Below are positions 51,084-59,665 of a stretch of DNA of 64,000 bases, piece after piece. This stretch comes from Kitasatospora sp. GP82. GTDB taxonomy: Bacteria; Actinomycetota; Actinomycetes; Streptomycetales; Streptomycetaceae. A model generated the notes under the pieces. That model saw only the letters and a program-made list of their open reading frames with translations, made no database searches and was not told the DNA's origin. The position numbers and the translations under genes are program-made. Numbering within the stretch: the stretch's first letter is position 1; the number at the start of each line of letters is the position of its first letter. The stretch is taken from positions 186,001 to 250,000 of the forward strand of contig NZ_JARZAJ010000002.1 in assembly GCF_029892105.1 (NCBI RefSeq). The letters are read 5' to 3'.

Positions 51084-52352
51084 GTGATCCGCGTGGAGGA
51101 CTGGGCCGAGATTCGCCGGTTGCATCGGGCGGAGGGCCTGTCGGCCCGGGCTGTGGCCCGGCAGCTGGGGATCTCTCGTGGCACGGTGTCGCGTGCGCTG
51201 GCCTCGGACCGGCCGCCGAAGTACCAGCGTCCACTGAAGGGATCGGCGGTCGACGCGGTGGAGCCGGCGATCCGTGAGCTTCTGAAGGCGACTCCGACGA
51301 TGCCGGTCACGGTGATCGCGGAGCGGATCGGCTGGGAACGCGGGCTGACGATCCTGCGCGAACGGGTCCGCGAGCTGCGGCCGGCCTACCTGCCGGTGGA
51401 CCCGGTCTCGCGGACGGTCTACCAGCCCGGCGAGCTCGCCCAGTGCGACCTGTGGTTCCCGCCCGTGGACATCCCGCTGGGCTACGGCCAGTGCGGCCGC
51501 CCGCCGGTCCTGGTCATCGTGTCGGGCTACTCGCGGGTGATCACCGCCCGGATGCTGCCCTCGCGGCAGACCGGTGACCTGATCGACGGCCACTGGCGCC
51601 TGCTCGCCGACGGCTGGGGAGCCGTCCCGAAGATGCTGGTCTGGGACAACGAGCCGGGCGTCGGCAAGGGCAGGCTGACCAGCGAGTTCGCCGCGTTCGC
51701 CGGCCTGCTGGCGGTCAGGGTCCATCTCTGCCGGCCCCGCGATCCCGAGGCGAAGGGCCTGGTCGAGCGCGCGAACGGCTACCTGGAGACCAGCTTCCTG
51801 CCCGGCCGTGTCTTCACGGGCCCCGACGACTTCAACAACCAGCTGACCGCCTGGCTGCAGATCGCCAACCGACGGACCCACCGCTCCATCGACGCCCGGC
51901 CGGTCGATCGCTGGGCGACGGACCGCGCCGCGATGCTGACCGTCCCGCCCGTCACACCGCCGCACTGGTGGCGTTTCCACACCCGCATCGGCCGCGACCA
52001 CTACGTCCGCGTCGACACCTGCGACTACTCCGTCCATCCCCGCGCCATCAGCCACCGCGTCATGGTCCGCGCCGACAACGAGGAGGTCACCGTCATCGCC
52101 GGCAACGATGTCGTCGCCCGACACACCCGCTGCTGGGCCAGACATCAGACCCTGACCGATCCCCAGCACGCCGCCGCGGCCGACATCCTGCGCGGCGAGG
52201 TCATCCACCACCAGGCCGCCCGCGCGGCCACCGCCCGGGCCTCACTCCTGGCTCCGGACGGCCTCGGCATCGAGGTCGAGCAAAGAGAACTCCACTCCTA
52301 CGACCGGATGTTCACCCTCATCGAGGGCGGCGCCGGGAAGGAGGACACCTGA
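51084..52352 (+). CDS. istA: IS21-family transposase
   Basis: 422 residues. N-terminal HTH (IRRLHRAEGLSARAVARQLGISRGTVSRALASD) followed by an rve-type DDE integrase core: QCDLWFPP (first Asp), LVWDNEPGVG (second Asp) and EAKGLVERANGYLE (Glu). GTG 51084 has AGGAGGAAGA upstream and gives the usual IstA start (VIRVEDWAEIRRLHRAEG); an in-frame ATG lies at 51057. It ends in TGATG overlap with istB. It catalyses strand cleavage and transfer at the element ends. Confidence 0.95.
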   Translation: MIRVEDWAEIRRLHRAEGLSARAVARQLGISRGTVSRALASDRPPKYQRPLKGSAVDAVEPAIRELLKATPTMPVTVIAERIGWERGLTILRERVRELRPAYLPVDPVSRTVYQPGELAQCDLWFPPVDIPLGYGQCGRPPVLVIVSGYSRVITARMLPSRQTGDLIDGHWRLLADGWGAVPKMLVWDNEPGVGKGRLTSEFAAFAGLLAVRVHLCRPRDPEAKGLVERANGYLETSFLPGRVFTGPDDFNNQLTAWLQIANRRTHRSIDARPVDRWATDRAAMLTVPPVTPPHWWRFHTRIGRDHYVRVDTCDYSVHPRAISHRVMVRADNEEVTVIAGNDVVARHTRCWARHQTLTDPQHAAAADILRGEVIHHQAARAATARASLLAPDGLGIEVEQRELHSYDRMFTLIEGGAGKEDT

Positions 52353-53194
52353 TGACCCGCACCACCGCCACCAGCCGCACCACCACTATCGACACGGCCA
52401 AGCAGGACGGCCAGGCGAACCGAACGAGCCGGCAGACTGCCGCCGACCTGGCCTTCCTCGCCCGTGCGATGAAGGCGCCCGCGCTGCTGGACGCCGCTGA
52501 GCGCCTGGCGGAGCGAGCCCGCACCGAGTCCTGGACCCACACCGAGTACCTGGTCGCCTGTCTGCAGCGCGAGGTTGCCGCCCGCGACAGCCACGGCGGC
52601 GAGGGCCGCATCCGCGCCGCCCGTTTCCCCGCGATCAAGACCATCGAGGAGCTGGACCTCACACACTTGCGCGGCATGACGCGCCAACAACTCGCGCACC
52701 TGGGAACATTGGACTTCATAGCGGCCAAGGAGAACGCCGTTTTTCTGGGGCCGCCCGGCACCGGCAAGACGCACCTGGCCACTGGGCTCGCGGTCAGGGC
52801 CTGCCAGGCCGGCCACCGCGTTGCGTTCGCCACCGCCGCCCAATGGGTCGACCGCCTGGCCGCCGCCCACCAGGCCGGCCGGCTCCAGGACGAACTGATC
52901 AAGCTCGGACGCTACCCGCTGATCGTGATTGACGAGGTCGGCTACATCCCGTTCGAGGCAGAAGCCGCGAACCTGTTCTTCCAGCTGATCTCGAACAGAT
53001 ACGAGAGGGCCAGCGTGATCGTCACCTCGAACAAGCCCTTCGGACGCTGGGGAGAGACCTTCGGCGACGAGACCGTCGCCGCCGCCATGATCGACCGACT
53101 CGTCCACCACGCCGAGGTCCACTCCCTCAAAGGCGAGTCCTACCGCATGCGCGGCCGCGAACTCGGCCGAGCTCGCGGCACCAACAACGACTGA
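52352..53194 (+). CDS. istB: IS21-family helper ATPase
   Basis: 280 residues, AAA+ ATPase of the DnaC/IstB type. Walker A GPPGTGKTH, Walker B IVIDEVGYIPFE, sensor ILTSNKPF-like segment VIVTSNKPFGRWGE and an Arg finger region near the end. IstB assembles on DNA and directs IstA to its target. ATG 52352 overlaps the istA stop. A Thr/Ala-rich N-terminal 30 residues precede the conserved region. Confidence 0.95.
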   Translation: MTRTTATSRTTTIDTAKQDGQANRTSRQTAADLAFLARAMKAPALLDAAERLAERARTESWTHTEYLVACLQREVAARDSHGGEGRIRAARFPAIKTIEELDLTHLRGMTRQQLAHLGTLDFIAAKENAVFLGPPGTGKTHLATGLAVRACQAGHRVAFATAAQWVDRLAAAHQAGRLQDELIKLGRYPLIVIDEVGYIPFEAEAANLFFQLISNRYERASVIVTSNKPFGRWGETFGDETVAAAMIDRLVHHAEVHSLKGESYRMRGRELGRARGTNND

Positions 53195-53240
53195 ACAAGA
53201 CTGCACGATGGCCCACGATTGAACCGATCAGACCGGCCCG

Positions 53241-53264
53241 ATTTCAGCCGTTGCCGACACAAGC
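53241..53264. repeat. IS right end: terminal inverted repeat and CAAGC target duplication
   Basis: ATTTCAGCCGTTGCCGACA (53241-53259) is the inverted partner of the left end, followed at once by CAAGC (53260-53264). Confidence 0.85.
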
Positions 53265-53287
53265 CGCAGGCCTCTGGCCTGCGGCTT
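53261..53287 (-). terminator. Terminator hairpin downstream of the tRNA-Gly fragment
   Basis: AAGCCGCAGGCC (53261-53272) and GGCCTGCGGCTT (53276-53287) form a perfect 12-bp stem with a 3-base loop. With the IS removed, minus-strand T-rich sequence (TTGTTTCTTC) would follow, as in an intrinsic terminator. The IS therefore cut between stem and tail. Confidence 0.75.
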
Positions 53288-53292
53288 AGCGC

Positions 53293-53336
53293 TGGAGCGG
53301 GCGACGAGAATCGAACTCGCGCTATAAGCTTGGGAA
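53293..53336 (-). other. 3' half of tRNA-Gly(CCC): attachment-site remnant
   Basis: The minus strand reads from the anticodon loop TTCCCAA (53330-53336) through the T arm (GCGAGTTCGATTCTCGT) to the acceptor strand CGCCCGCT and an encoded CCA (53293-53295). The 5' half (D arm, anticodon 5' strand, acceptor 5' strand) is missing: upstream bases do not pair with GCTTA of the anticodon stem. A 44-bp tRNA 3' end ending at the anticodon loop is the usual att core of integrative elements. The geometry places chromosome to the left and the element to the right. Confidence 0.82.
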
Positions 53337-53825
53337 TCTATGGCCCTCCGGGCCGAAACTGCCTCTGACCTGCGGCGATACAGAACGCCGCCATCGACAT
53401 GAGATGACTCGCAGGCCCCTGTCGGCTGCTGTTCGCCGGTGCATCTGGCACGGATCTGGCACACGGCCGGTTCGTTGGCCCGCGAGAAGCGATCCGCTCC
53501 TCGCGCAGTACTGCGATTGGTGCCACACCTGCACCGTCCGCCGGGCCCGACACCGCACATCGGCCGCCGACCGGACTGTCCCCGGGTGGGCGGACTCGAC
53601 AAGGTATCCCTGGAAGTGCCGCCGGCCCCCAGTCGGGCGTTACGTCGACCCTTCGTCTTCGCTGACTGAGGGCTACCCGCAATGACGACCACTCCGCCAC
53701 TCTCGGCCCACTGCCTCCACTCCCGTACCCCTGGCCCACCCCCTATTCAGCAGCCAAACCACCGATGTCCCATGCACCCTTCACCCGACTTGGCCATCAA
53801 GGCCAGGGAGTTGCCAGGGGATGGC
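53337..53825. other. Junction region, no intact gene
   Basis: Between the attachment fragment and the AIPR gene I see only debris. 53439-53470 in the plus frame reads MHLARIWHTAG, like an integrase end, and the repeat noted at 50921 recurs at 53444. An integrase gene for the element is not found here; it would be expected at the other end. Confidence 0.45.
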
Positions 53826-55835
53826 CTAAACATCGTAAGCCGGGTTGAATCCTTGGCGCAGTGCCTCGCTGCGGGCCTGCAGGGCCTGTTCCGCCTGGGC
53901 ACGGCTGACCGACTCGCCCGCCGCTAGGCGCCGGCCGACGATTGCGGCGGCTTGGCGCTCCGGAGGCTCCAAGGTGCGGGTCTCCTTAGCCCAGCGCTCG
54001 ATGGCAGTCCACTCCTCGGCTGTGACGGCCAGAACCTCCTCGATCCGAGGGTCGGTGGATCCGTCGGCAGCCTCGATCCGATCGGCCAGCGGTTCGGATA
54101 GCAGTTCGGCCTTCAGCGCATCAGGGACGGTCCACTGGACCTCAGATACGGCGTTCCAGCAGCCCACGGACTTGGCCCACTCGCCCACGTGGTTTCCCTT
54201 CGTGGGGTTCGTCGCCGTGGTCATCACCCGTTGGCACAGATCGTAGAGGGCGGCCTGCAGAACGGGGGAGATCTGCTGCATCTGCCAGATCTTGTCCAGG
54301 TCAAGGCAAAGTTCGACGGCCCTGGACAGGCGGGCGATGGTGTAGGTCGTGACGATGCTCTTGTGACTGCCTGCACCCAAGGTGAACGCGATCCGATCGA
54401 CGGCCTTGAAGAGGATCGCCTTCGCAATGAGCCGTTGGCAGTAGATGGCGTCGACCACGGGCTCGTGCTCCTGCATGCGGATCATGAACTCGGCGAAGTT
54501 CTTCTGCGCGCCCCTGCTGACCAGGTGGGGAAGCTGTTCCCAGGAGTGGACGTACTTCGCCAGGTCGCTCTTGGTGAACTTCTGCTTGCTGGGGCACAAC
54601 ACCTTGAACTTGGTCTGCTGCGCCGGGGTGCGGCTGGCGAGCTCGTCCGCGTACTGGCCACGGGCGCGCTCGTAGAACCAGTGGGTTGCTTGGCCGCTTG
54701 CATCATACGCTTCTGCCCACAGCACGCGGGTGATGCGTTGAACGGCGACGTGGTAGGCGTGATTGGAGCTGAAGTCGACCAGGGTGACACGGTTCTGAGT
54801 GTTGGAGTATTCGGAGATCTTGGGGACGATCTCGGCGAGGCGCTCCGGCGCGACCACAGAGAGCTTCATCTGAACGAAGACATTGGACAGGTCGGCCCTG
54901 TCTCGCTTGAGGGCATAGTGCAGCGAGGCCGTGGTCTGGCCGCCGTTGACGATCTGTAGACCGTGAATGCGGCGGATGGCGATGGGGCGTCCGGCACTGT
55001 CTTGGACAAAGTCCACCCGGGAAGCTGTAGCGGTGATGCCATTGTTGTAGGCGAGGAAGCGTCCAGGGGCCTTGAGCAGCGTAGTTCGGATACCTCGGTT
55101 GACGGCGCCTCGGGTCTGGAGGAACGAGCGCACGTTCAACTCCAGGAGGCCGGGGCCGTGTTCGCCGTAAAGCTCGGCGAGGCGCTGGCCGGGCGCGACG
55201 GCCATGACTACGGAGTAGTCCGGTTCTGTGCTCTCGGCAGCCAGGCAGGGGAGCGGCTCCTCAAACTCCACGATGATCGGCTCGCCGAGGGCACCGGAGG
55301 TTGCCCGACGGTGCAGACGCGGCAAGTCCCAGATCTCATGGGTGACTTCGATGCCGTTGAACTCAGTGGCTACCGGCGTCGGGGAACTGCTGATGCAGTT
55401 CGTCAGGAGGAACAGCCGGATCTTGGCGAGACCGGGAAGGGCCCTCTCGACGGCGAGGCTCATTTCTCGTACATCGACGAAGTCGTCGAACTGCTCTGCC
55501 ACCTTGCTGCATTGACTGAGGAACGCAAGCAACTGGCGGAACAGCGTCGCTGTCCGCGTCTTGGTGAGCTTGCCCTCCAGCGGCGCGGTCTGGAACTCGG
55601 TGACGAAGAGGTCCAGGCACTGGGCTGCGTCATCCAAGCCATAGCCGTGGATCATCAGGCGGCTCGGCACGGCATGGTAGGCCGTGAAGTAGTTGCTGAC
55701 GACCCCTGCCTCTTCCAAGTCTTCGAGTACGGAACGGGTGAAGACCTCGGGTAGGTTGCTCCGCTCGGCTTCCCCGGTCGCCATGACCTCGTTCACGAGA
55801 TCTTTGGCAAACGAGGACTGGTCGACGGCGGCCAT
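53826..55835 (-). CDS. AIPR-family phage-resistance protein
   Basis: 669 residues. FLAYNNGITATASRVDF and LQIVNGGQTTASL are the core motifs of the AIPR domain, named for abortive-infection phage resistance; the biochemical role is unsettled, but the family is linked to nucleic-acid processing. The C-terminal 60 residues are helical. ATG 55835 has GGGAG upstream and is two bases after the PD-(D/E)XK gene's stop. Last gene of the minus-strand defence operon. Confidence 0.9.
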   Translation of the reverse strand: MAAVDQSSFAKDLVNEVMATGEAERSNLPEVFTRSVLEDLEEAGVVSNYFTAYHAVPSRLMIHGYGLDDAAQCLDLFVTEFQTAPLEGKLTKTRTATLFRQLLAFLSQCSKVAEQFDDFVDVREMSLAVERALPGLAKIRLFLLTNCISSSPTPVATEFNGIEVTHEIWDLPRLHRRATSGALGEPIIVEFEEPLPCLAAESTEPDYSVVMAVAPGQRLAELYGEHGPGLLELNVRSFLQTRGAVNRGIRTTLLKAPGRFLAYNNGITATASRVDFVQDSAGRPIAIRRIHGLQIVNGGQTTASLHYALKRDRADLSNVFVQMKLSVVAPERLAEIVPKISEYSNTQNRVTLVDFSSNHAYHVAVQRITRVLWAEAYDASGQATHWFYERARGQYADELASRTPAQQTKFKVLCPSKQKFTKSDLAKYVHSWEQLPHLVSRGAQKNFAEFMIRMQEHEPVVDAIYCQRLIAKAILFKAVDRIAFTLGAGSHKSIVTTYTIARLSRAVELCLDLDKIWQMQQISPVLQAALYDLCQRVMTTATNPTKGNHVGEWAKSVGCWNAVSEVQWTVPDALKAELLSEPLADRIEAADGSTDPRIEEVLAVTAEEWTAIERWAKETRTLEPPERQAAAIVGRRLAAGESVSRAQAEQALQARSEALRQGFNPAYDV

Positions 55836-55837
55836 GA

Positions 55838-56839
55838 TCAACTCCCAAGCAGTTCTGCGACCCATTCCTGGGTCACAAGAAATTTGTCCAGCCCCGCCAG
55901 GTCGAGGTGGTAGCTGCAGTCGTGCACACCGGGCGGGAGGCTCGCTTCGATGATGCGTGGAAAGTCGACACCAATATCCCAGAAGCGCAGGTGGCGCTGG
56001 GTATAGCGGGGCTCCAAGTAGTGCTCTCGGTGCCCGGGAAGGTAGCCCGCCCGTATCAGTGCATCGTCAAGGTGGGCCTGTGCGGAGCCAGTGGAGAGGC
56101 GCTCGCGGGTGGAGTCGACGAGGGAATTGAGGCTCTCGCCGATGCCGCCGCGCCGTTCATCCAGCGTGGCCACGGCCAGGAGGAGGCGGGGGATCCCTGT
56201 TGGATCGAGCTGGCGTTCGCTGGAGATCTCGACCAGGTTGCCGGCCTTCGACGTGTTGGTCTTGACCTCGATGGCCAAGTCGGCCAACTGGAAGTCCTGG
56301 TGGGCCTCGATCGGACCGGTCCACGCCTCCACGGCTTCGTCGCCGGTCAGCGCGGGGAGCAGTATGTCGCGGAGGACGAACAGCTCGCCGACCAAGCCTC
56401 GACGGGCTCGGGTCCCCAGGCCCTCCTTGCTGATGCTGCGGAGCAAGTGCTGCCACCGGGCAAAGCGGTTGATCGCGGCGATCATTGCCTTCTGGTCGCT
56501 GCCTGCCTGGCGTGCCGCGTCTGCGATGTCGGCCACCAATGGGCTGAACACTTCACGGAGTTCATCGGCGACGAGCGAGACATGGAGCTCGTACACGGAG
56601 CGGGTGGCCGCGGAGATGCTCAGTTCCAGCCCGGCGGTCGGGGCGAGACGGCCAAGGGCACGTACGGCCCCTTCGCCAGCGTGCGCGTCCACGGACAGGA
56701 CGAGTGCACGCTGCATGCCCGGGTGATTGACCGTCAGGAACAGATTGCGGCCCGACTCCGGGTACACGCGCCGTATAGATCGGCCAGGCGCTGCTTGCGG
56801 CTCCTCCAAGTCGTGCCACAGCTCCTCGGTGACGATCAC
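55838..56839 (-). CDS. PD-(D/E)XK nuclease-fold protein (DUF4420-like)
   Basis: 333 residues. GLVGELFVLRD provides the helix Glu, and DFQLADLAIEVKTN supplies the Asp and the E-x-K pair of a restriction-endonuclease fold. The family occurs in operons with Z1 ATPases. It is the likely cutting component. GTG 56839 overlaps the stop of the Z1 gene (GTGA). An RNase or DNase choice cannot be made from sequence, but DNA is expected from context. Confidence 0.88.
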   Translation of the reverse strand: MIVTEELWHDLEEPQAAPGRSIRRVYPESGRNLFLTVNHPGMQRALVLSVDAHAGEGAVRALGRLAPTAGLELSISAATRSVYELHVSLVADELREVFSPLVADIADAARQAGSDQKAMIAAINRFARWQHLLRSISKEGLGTRARRGLVGELFVLRDILLPALTGDEAVEAWTGPIEAHQDFQLADLAIEVKTNTSKAGNLVEISSERQLDPTGIPRLLLAVATLDERRGGIGESLNSLVDSTRERLSTGSAQAHLDDALIRAGYLPGHREHYLEPRYTQRHLRFWDIGVDFPRIIEASLPPGVHDCSYHLDLAGLDKFLVTQEWVAELLGS

Positions 56840-59601
56840 AGCGCCGCCTCGTCAAAGAGTTCGATGTCCTCGCGACGCCAGATCGCATTGACCACGTACT
56901 CCGTCTTCGCCGAGTCCGGCGAGTGCGGAAAGCTCACCGCGAAGGCAATGATCGGCGGTAGGTCCTTCCCCAGCGGGTTCTCCAAGGGGTAGATCAACAG
57001 ATGGGCCTGATCGGGGCTCCGGAGGAGTCGGAGCCGCGGACCGCTGAGTACCCTGGCGTTCAGTGCCTCTCCTGCGCCGCCGTCCTGGCTTGAAGCGGCA
57101 GCAAGTGCAGCCCGGACCTGCTCCCGGGGCACATCGCGTCCCTCGTCGCTTGGGCTGACCAGGCGTTGGATGGCAAGTCGACCCTCCTGGGCGGGATCGT
57201 TCTTGCTCCGCCGTTCGACCAGACCGACCTGATGCCCCGCAATGTTGAACTGGTTTACAGCACCGTTCTTGCTGACCAGACGGACAGTCCACCGACTCAA
57301 CTCGCCCACTTCCATGCATTTGCGGATGTATTGGGCGATAAAGGCAGGCCGAACCCGCTGGGCTCCGCGGTCGGTCACATAACGGTCGAAGAAGGCAGAG
57401 ACCACCAGCTCCGGCGGGACATCCTTCCAGACCACGCTCGGTCCAGGATCGTCAAGAGACCCAGGTGCAAGCTGGTCCAGCCGCCCGACGAAGCCCTCCA
57501 GAACTTCGAGGTTCCCCTCGACAACGCCCTTGTCAAGGTTGAAGATCACCGTCTCAGAGATCTCGCCGGAATAGCTGAGCAGTACCTTTGTTCCTTGGCG
57601 CATCTTGTTCGGTGCCGTGATGCTGAGGTTCATCGACGAGGACCGGACCTTGAGGCCGAAGTCCCTGGGAGTCAAGCCGAGAGCCGCCATCTCCTCTATC
57701 TCCCGGCGCAGCTCGTCTGTCGCAGCGGTGATCTCCACGTAGGCGCGCTCTAGAAGCGGAGTGGTGTAGAGCCGGCAAAGGTCCTCATAGCCGGGCCGGT
57801 ACCCGAACCAGCGGCCCATCTGCAGCAGCGCATCGTAGGTCTTCGAGTGGCGCAGGTAGTAGCTGACGGTCAGGCCCTCCAGGGTCAGGCCACGAGACAG
57901 CTTCTCGCCGCCGATGGCGATGACCGAGATACCTTTGTCCCGGTTCTCGTAGTAGTCGAGCGCGTCCTTGGCGGTGCCGTTGATGGCTTTGACCTGGATT
58001 TTCAGCAAGGCGGGAAGGACGTGTTCCTGAACCTCGCTCCAGGTGAGCTGCTCGGTACGTTCGGCATCGAACTGCGCGCTGGTCCTGAGGAAGTCGTTCT
58101 CCCACAGCTGGCTTAGCTCGGCGAAACGTTGGCGGGAGGTCGCACTGTACTGGTCCCGAAGCGTGTCAGCGATGAACCGGAGGTGCTCGTCGACTTGGTC
58201 GCGGACGTGCCCTTGAACCGCAGTGAACCGGGTGACATGGACGAGCATCGAGTTGTGCTCGGCGCCTTGGCCACGTGCGCGCCGCGCTGCGCAGGCGAGG
58301 ATGAAGGAGTCGACCGCCTCGCGGAGGGAATCCGGCAGGTCATCACTCGGCGCGTACCCTGATCCGTGCTTGCTGGGCAACCAGTCCGTGTAGTCCTCGG
58401 CATAGCGCACCAGCGGCAGCGCCTCGACGTCTTCCTCCTCATCGTCGGACGCCTGAAGCCCGAAGACCCGCTCAGGGCTGAGGTAGTTGGACGGGGCACG
58501 GAGGCTGCGGATGAAGCTCTCCGGGAAGAGGTCCGCGCCCACCTCGTCGTGGTCGGCCTTCGGATCGATGTAGATGTTGGCGAACGGTGTCGCGGTGTAG
58601 CCGACGTACGCGGACTTGCCGAAGCTGTTGAGGAGCCTGCGGATCGCTGCATTGATCTTGGACGGGTCGGTGTCCGGGTCCTTGGAGACGTTGATAGAGG
58701 CGTTGTCCGCTTCGTCGTCGATGATCAGCAGCGGTACGTCGTGCACGGTCTTGAGGCCGGACTCGGCACCGACGACGCCGTGCACCTCGGTGATCCAGGT
58801 GCGCAGGTATTCGATGATGCGCGCATGCTTCTTGATCACTAGGACGACGGGGAAGTTGCCGACCGGGATGTTCGTCTTCGCCGCGATCTGCCGACCGAAG
58901 TCGCCCTTCTCGGTGCTGTTGGTCAGCGACGCGATGTCCAAGCGCTTCGTCAGCGGCATCGCACCGGCCCCTATCCGGTACTGCGCGCCCTCTTGGTCGG
59001 TACGCAGCTGATACTGCGAGTCGAAGCCCAACAGGCCTTCATCAACACGCAGTTGGGTCTGGCTACGCAAGTCGTTGTGGATGCCGGCCAAGACGACCAC
59101 CAGACGGTATCCAGCATCGACCGCCTTGCAACACAGGCCGATATAGTGACCGGTCTTGCCGGACTGCACTTGGCCCAGGGTCAGCCCGGTGCGCCGCCAA
59201 CTTCCTGTCCGCAGCGGGTCCTCCAGTTGCTCCAGCACCTCTTCCGTGCTGCGGTCGAGCTGGCGCACCACACGGCTGGGAAGCATCCGGACATCTTCGA
59301 GATAGCGACGGTAGCGCTCCCAGAAGTCCCAGGTCCGCTCGCTCTTCACGGCGTGGAGCCAAGGCTCGTGATTGGCCCCGTCGACCAGCCCAGCGGAGTC
59401 CTCCTGAAACACCGACATCAGCGCCTGGATGCGCTTGGTGAGAGCCCCCCGATCGATCACGTCGCCACGAACGAGCAACATTCCCAGGATGGAGTTGACG
59501 ACGTCGCCGATCTCCTCTGAGGTTGCCTGGCGGTCGGCGGGCAGCAGCGCTTGGACCAGCCGGACGGCCTGGTCGAGCGAGTCTTCAGCGGTGGTGCCCA
59601 C
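56836..59601 (-). CDS. Z1-domain superfamily II ATPase
   Basis: 921 residues. Walker A LGQVQSGKTGHYIGL (about 145-159), Walker B LLIIDDEADNAS, motif III-like YVGYTATPFANIYI and a later IAIGGEKLSRGLTLEGL with MGRWFGYRPGYEDL (motif VI Arg) mark the Z1 group of SF2 helicase-like ATPases found in restriction operons. It would translocate on, or remodel, DNA for the nuclease. GTG 59601 has GGAGG upstream. 64 bp after the MORC-type ATPase gene. Confidence 0.92.
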   Translation of the reverse strand: MGTTAEDSLDQAVRLVQALLPADRQATSEEIGDVVNSILGMLLVRGDVIDRGALTKRIQALMSVFQEDSAGLVDGANHEPWLHAVKSERTWDFWERYRRYLEDVRMLPSRVVRQLDRSTEEVLEQLEDPLRTGSWRRTGLTLGQVQSGKTGHYIGLCCKAVDAGYRLVVVLAGIHNDLRSQTQLRVDEGLLGFDSQYQLRTDQEGAQYRIGAGAMPLTKRLDIASLTNSTEKGDFGRQIAAKTNIPVGNFPVVLVIKKHARIIEYLRTWITEVHGVVGAESGLKTVHDVPLLIIDDEADNASINVSKDPDTDPSKINAAIRRLLNSFGKSAYVGYTATPFANIYIDPKADHDEVGADLFPESFIRSLRAPSNYLSPERVFGLQASDDEEEDVEALPLVRYAEDYTDWLPSKHGSGYAPSDDLPDSLREAVDSFILACAARRARGQGAEHNSMLVHVTRFTAVQGHVRDQVDEHLRFIADTLRDQYSATSRQRFAELSQLWENDFLRTSAQFDAERTEQLTWSEVQEHVLPALLKIQVKAINGTAKDALDYYENRDKGISVIAIGGEKLSRGLTLEGLTVSYYLRHSKTYDALLQMGRWFGYRPGYEDLCRLYTTPLLERAYVEITAATDELRREIEEMAALGLTPRDFGLKVRSSSMNLSITAPNKMRQGTKVLLSYSGEISETVIFNLDKGVVEGNLEVLEGFVGRLDQLAPGSLDDPGPSVVWKDVPPELVVSAFFDRYVTDRGAQRVRPAFIAQYIRKCMEVGELSRWTVRLVSKNGAVNQFNIAGHQVGLVERRSKNDPAQEGRLAIQRLVSPSDEGRDVPREQVRAALAAASSQDGGAGEALNARVLSGPRLRLLRSPDQAHLLIYPLENPLGKDLPPIIAFAVSFPHSPDSAKTEYVVNAIWRREDIELFDEAAL

Positions 59602-59665
59602 AATGGCCTCCGGGAATTCGATTGGGCTGGGGTGAAGCTAGACCCAAGCAGTCACGGTCAGGCGT

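Larger units (their letters stand above)
50975..53259 (+). mobile_element. Complete IS21-family insertion sequence (2285 bp)
   Basis: It carries istA and istB in the normal overlapping order, bounded by imperfect 19-bp inverted repeats beginning TGT and flanked by a 5-bp direct duplication CAAGC (50970-50974 and 53260-53264). Both genes are intact, so the element is probably functional or recently active. It inserted at the base of a terminator hairpin (53261-53287) that follows the tRNA-Gly fragment. Confidence 0.9.

Noticed and set aside
53293..53336. Functional tRNA-Gly gene
   Set aside because: Only the 3' half from the anticodon loop is present; the D arm and 5' acceptor strand are missing.
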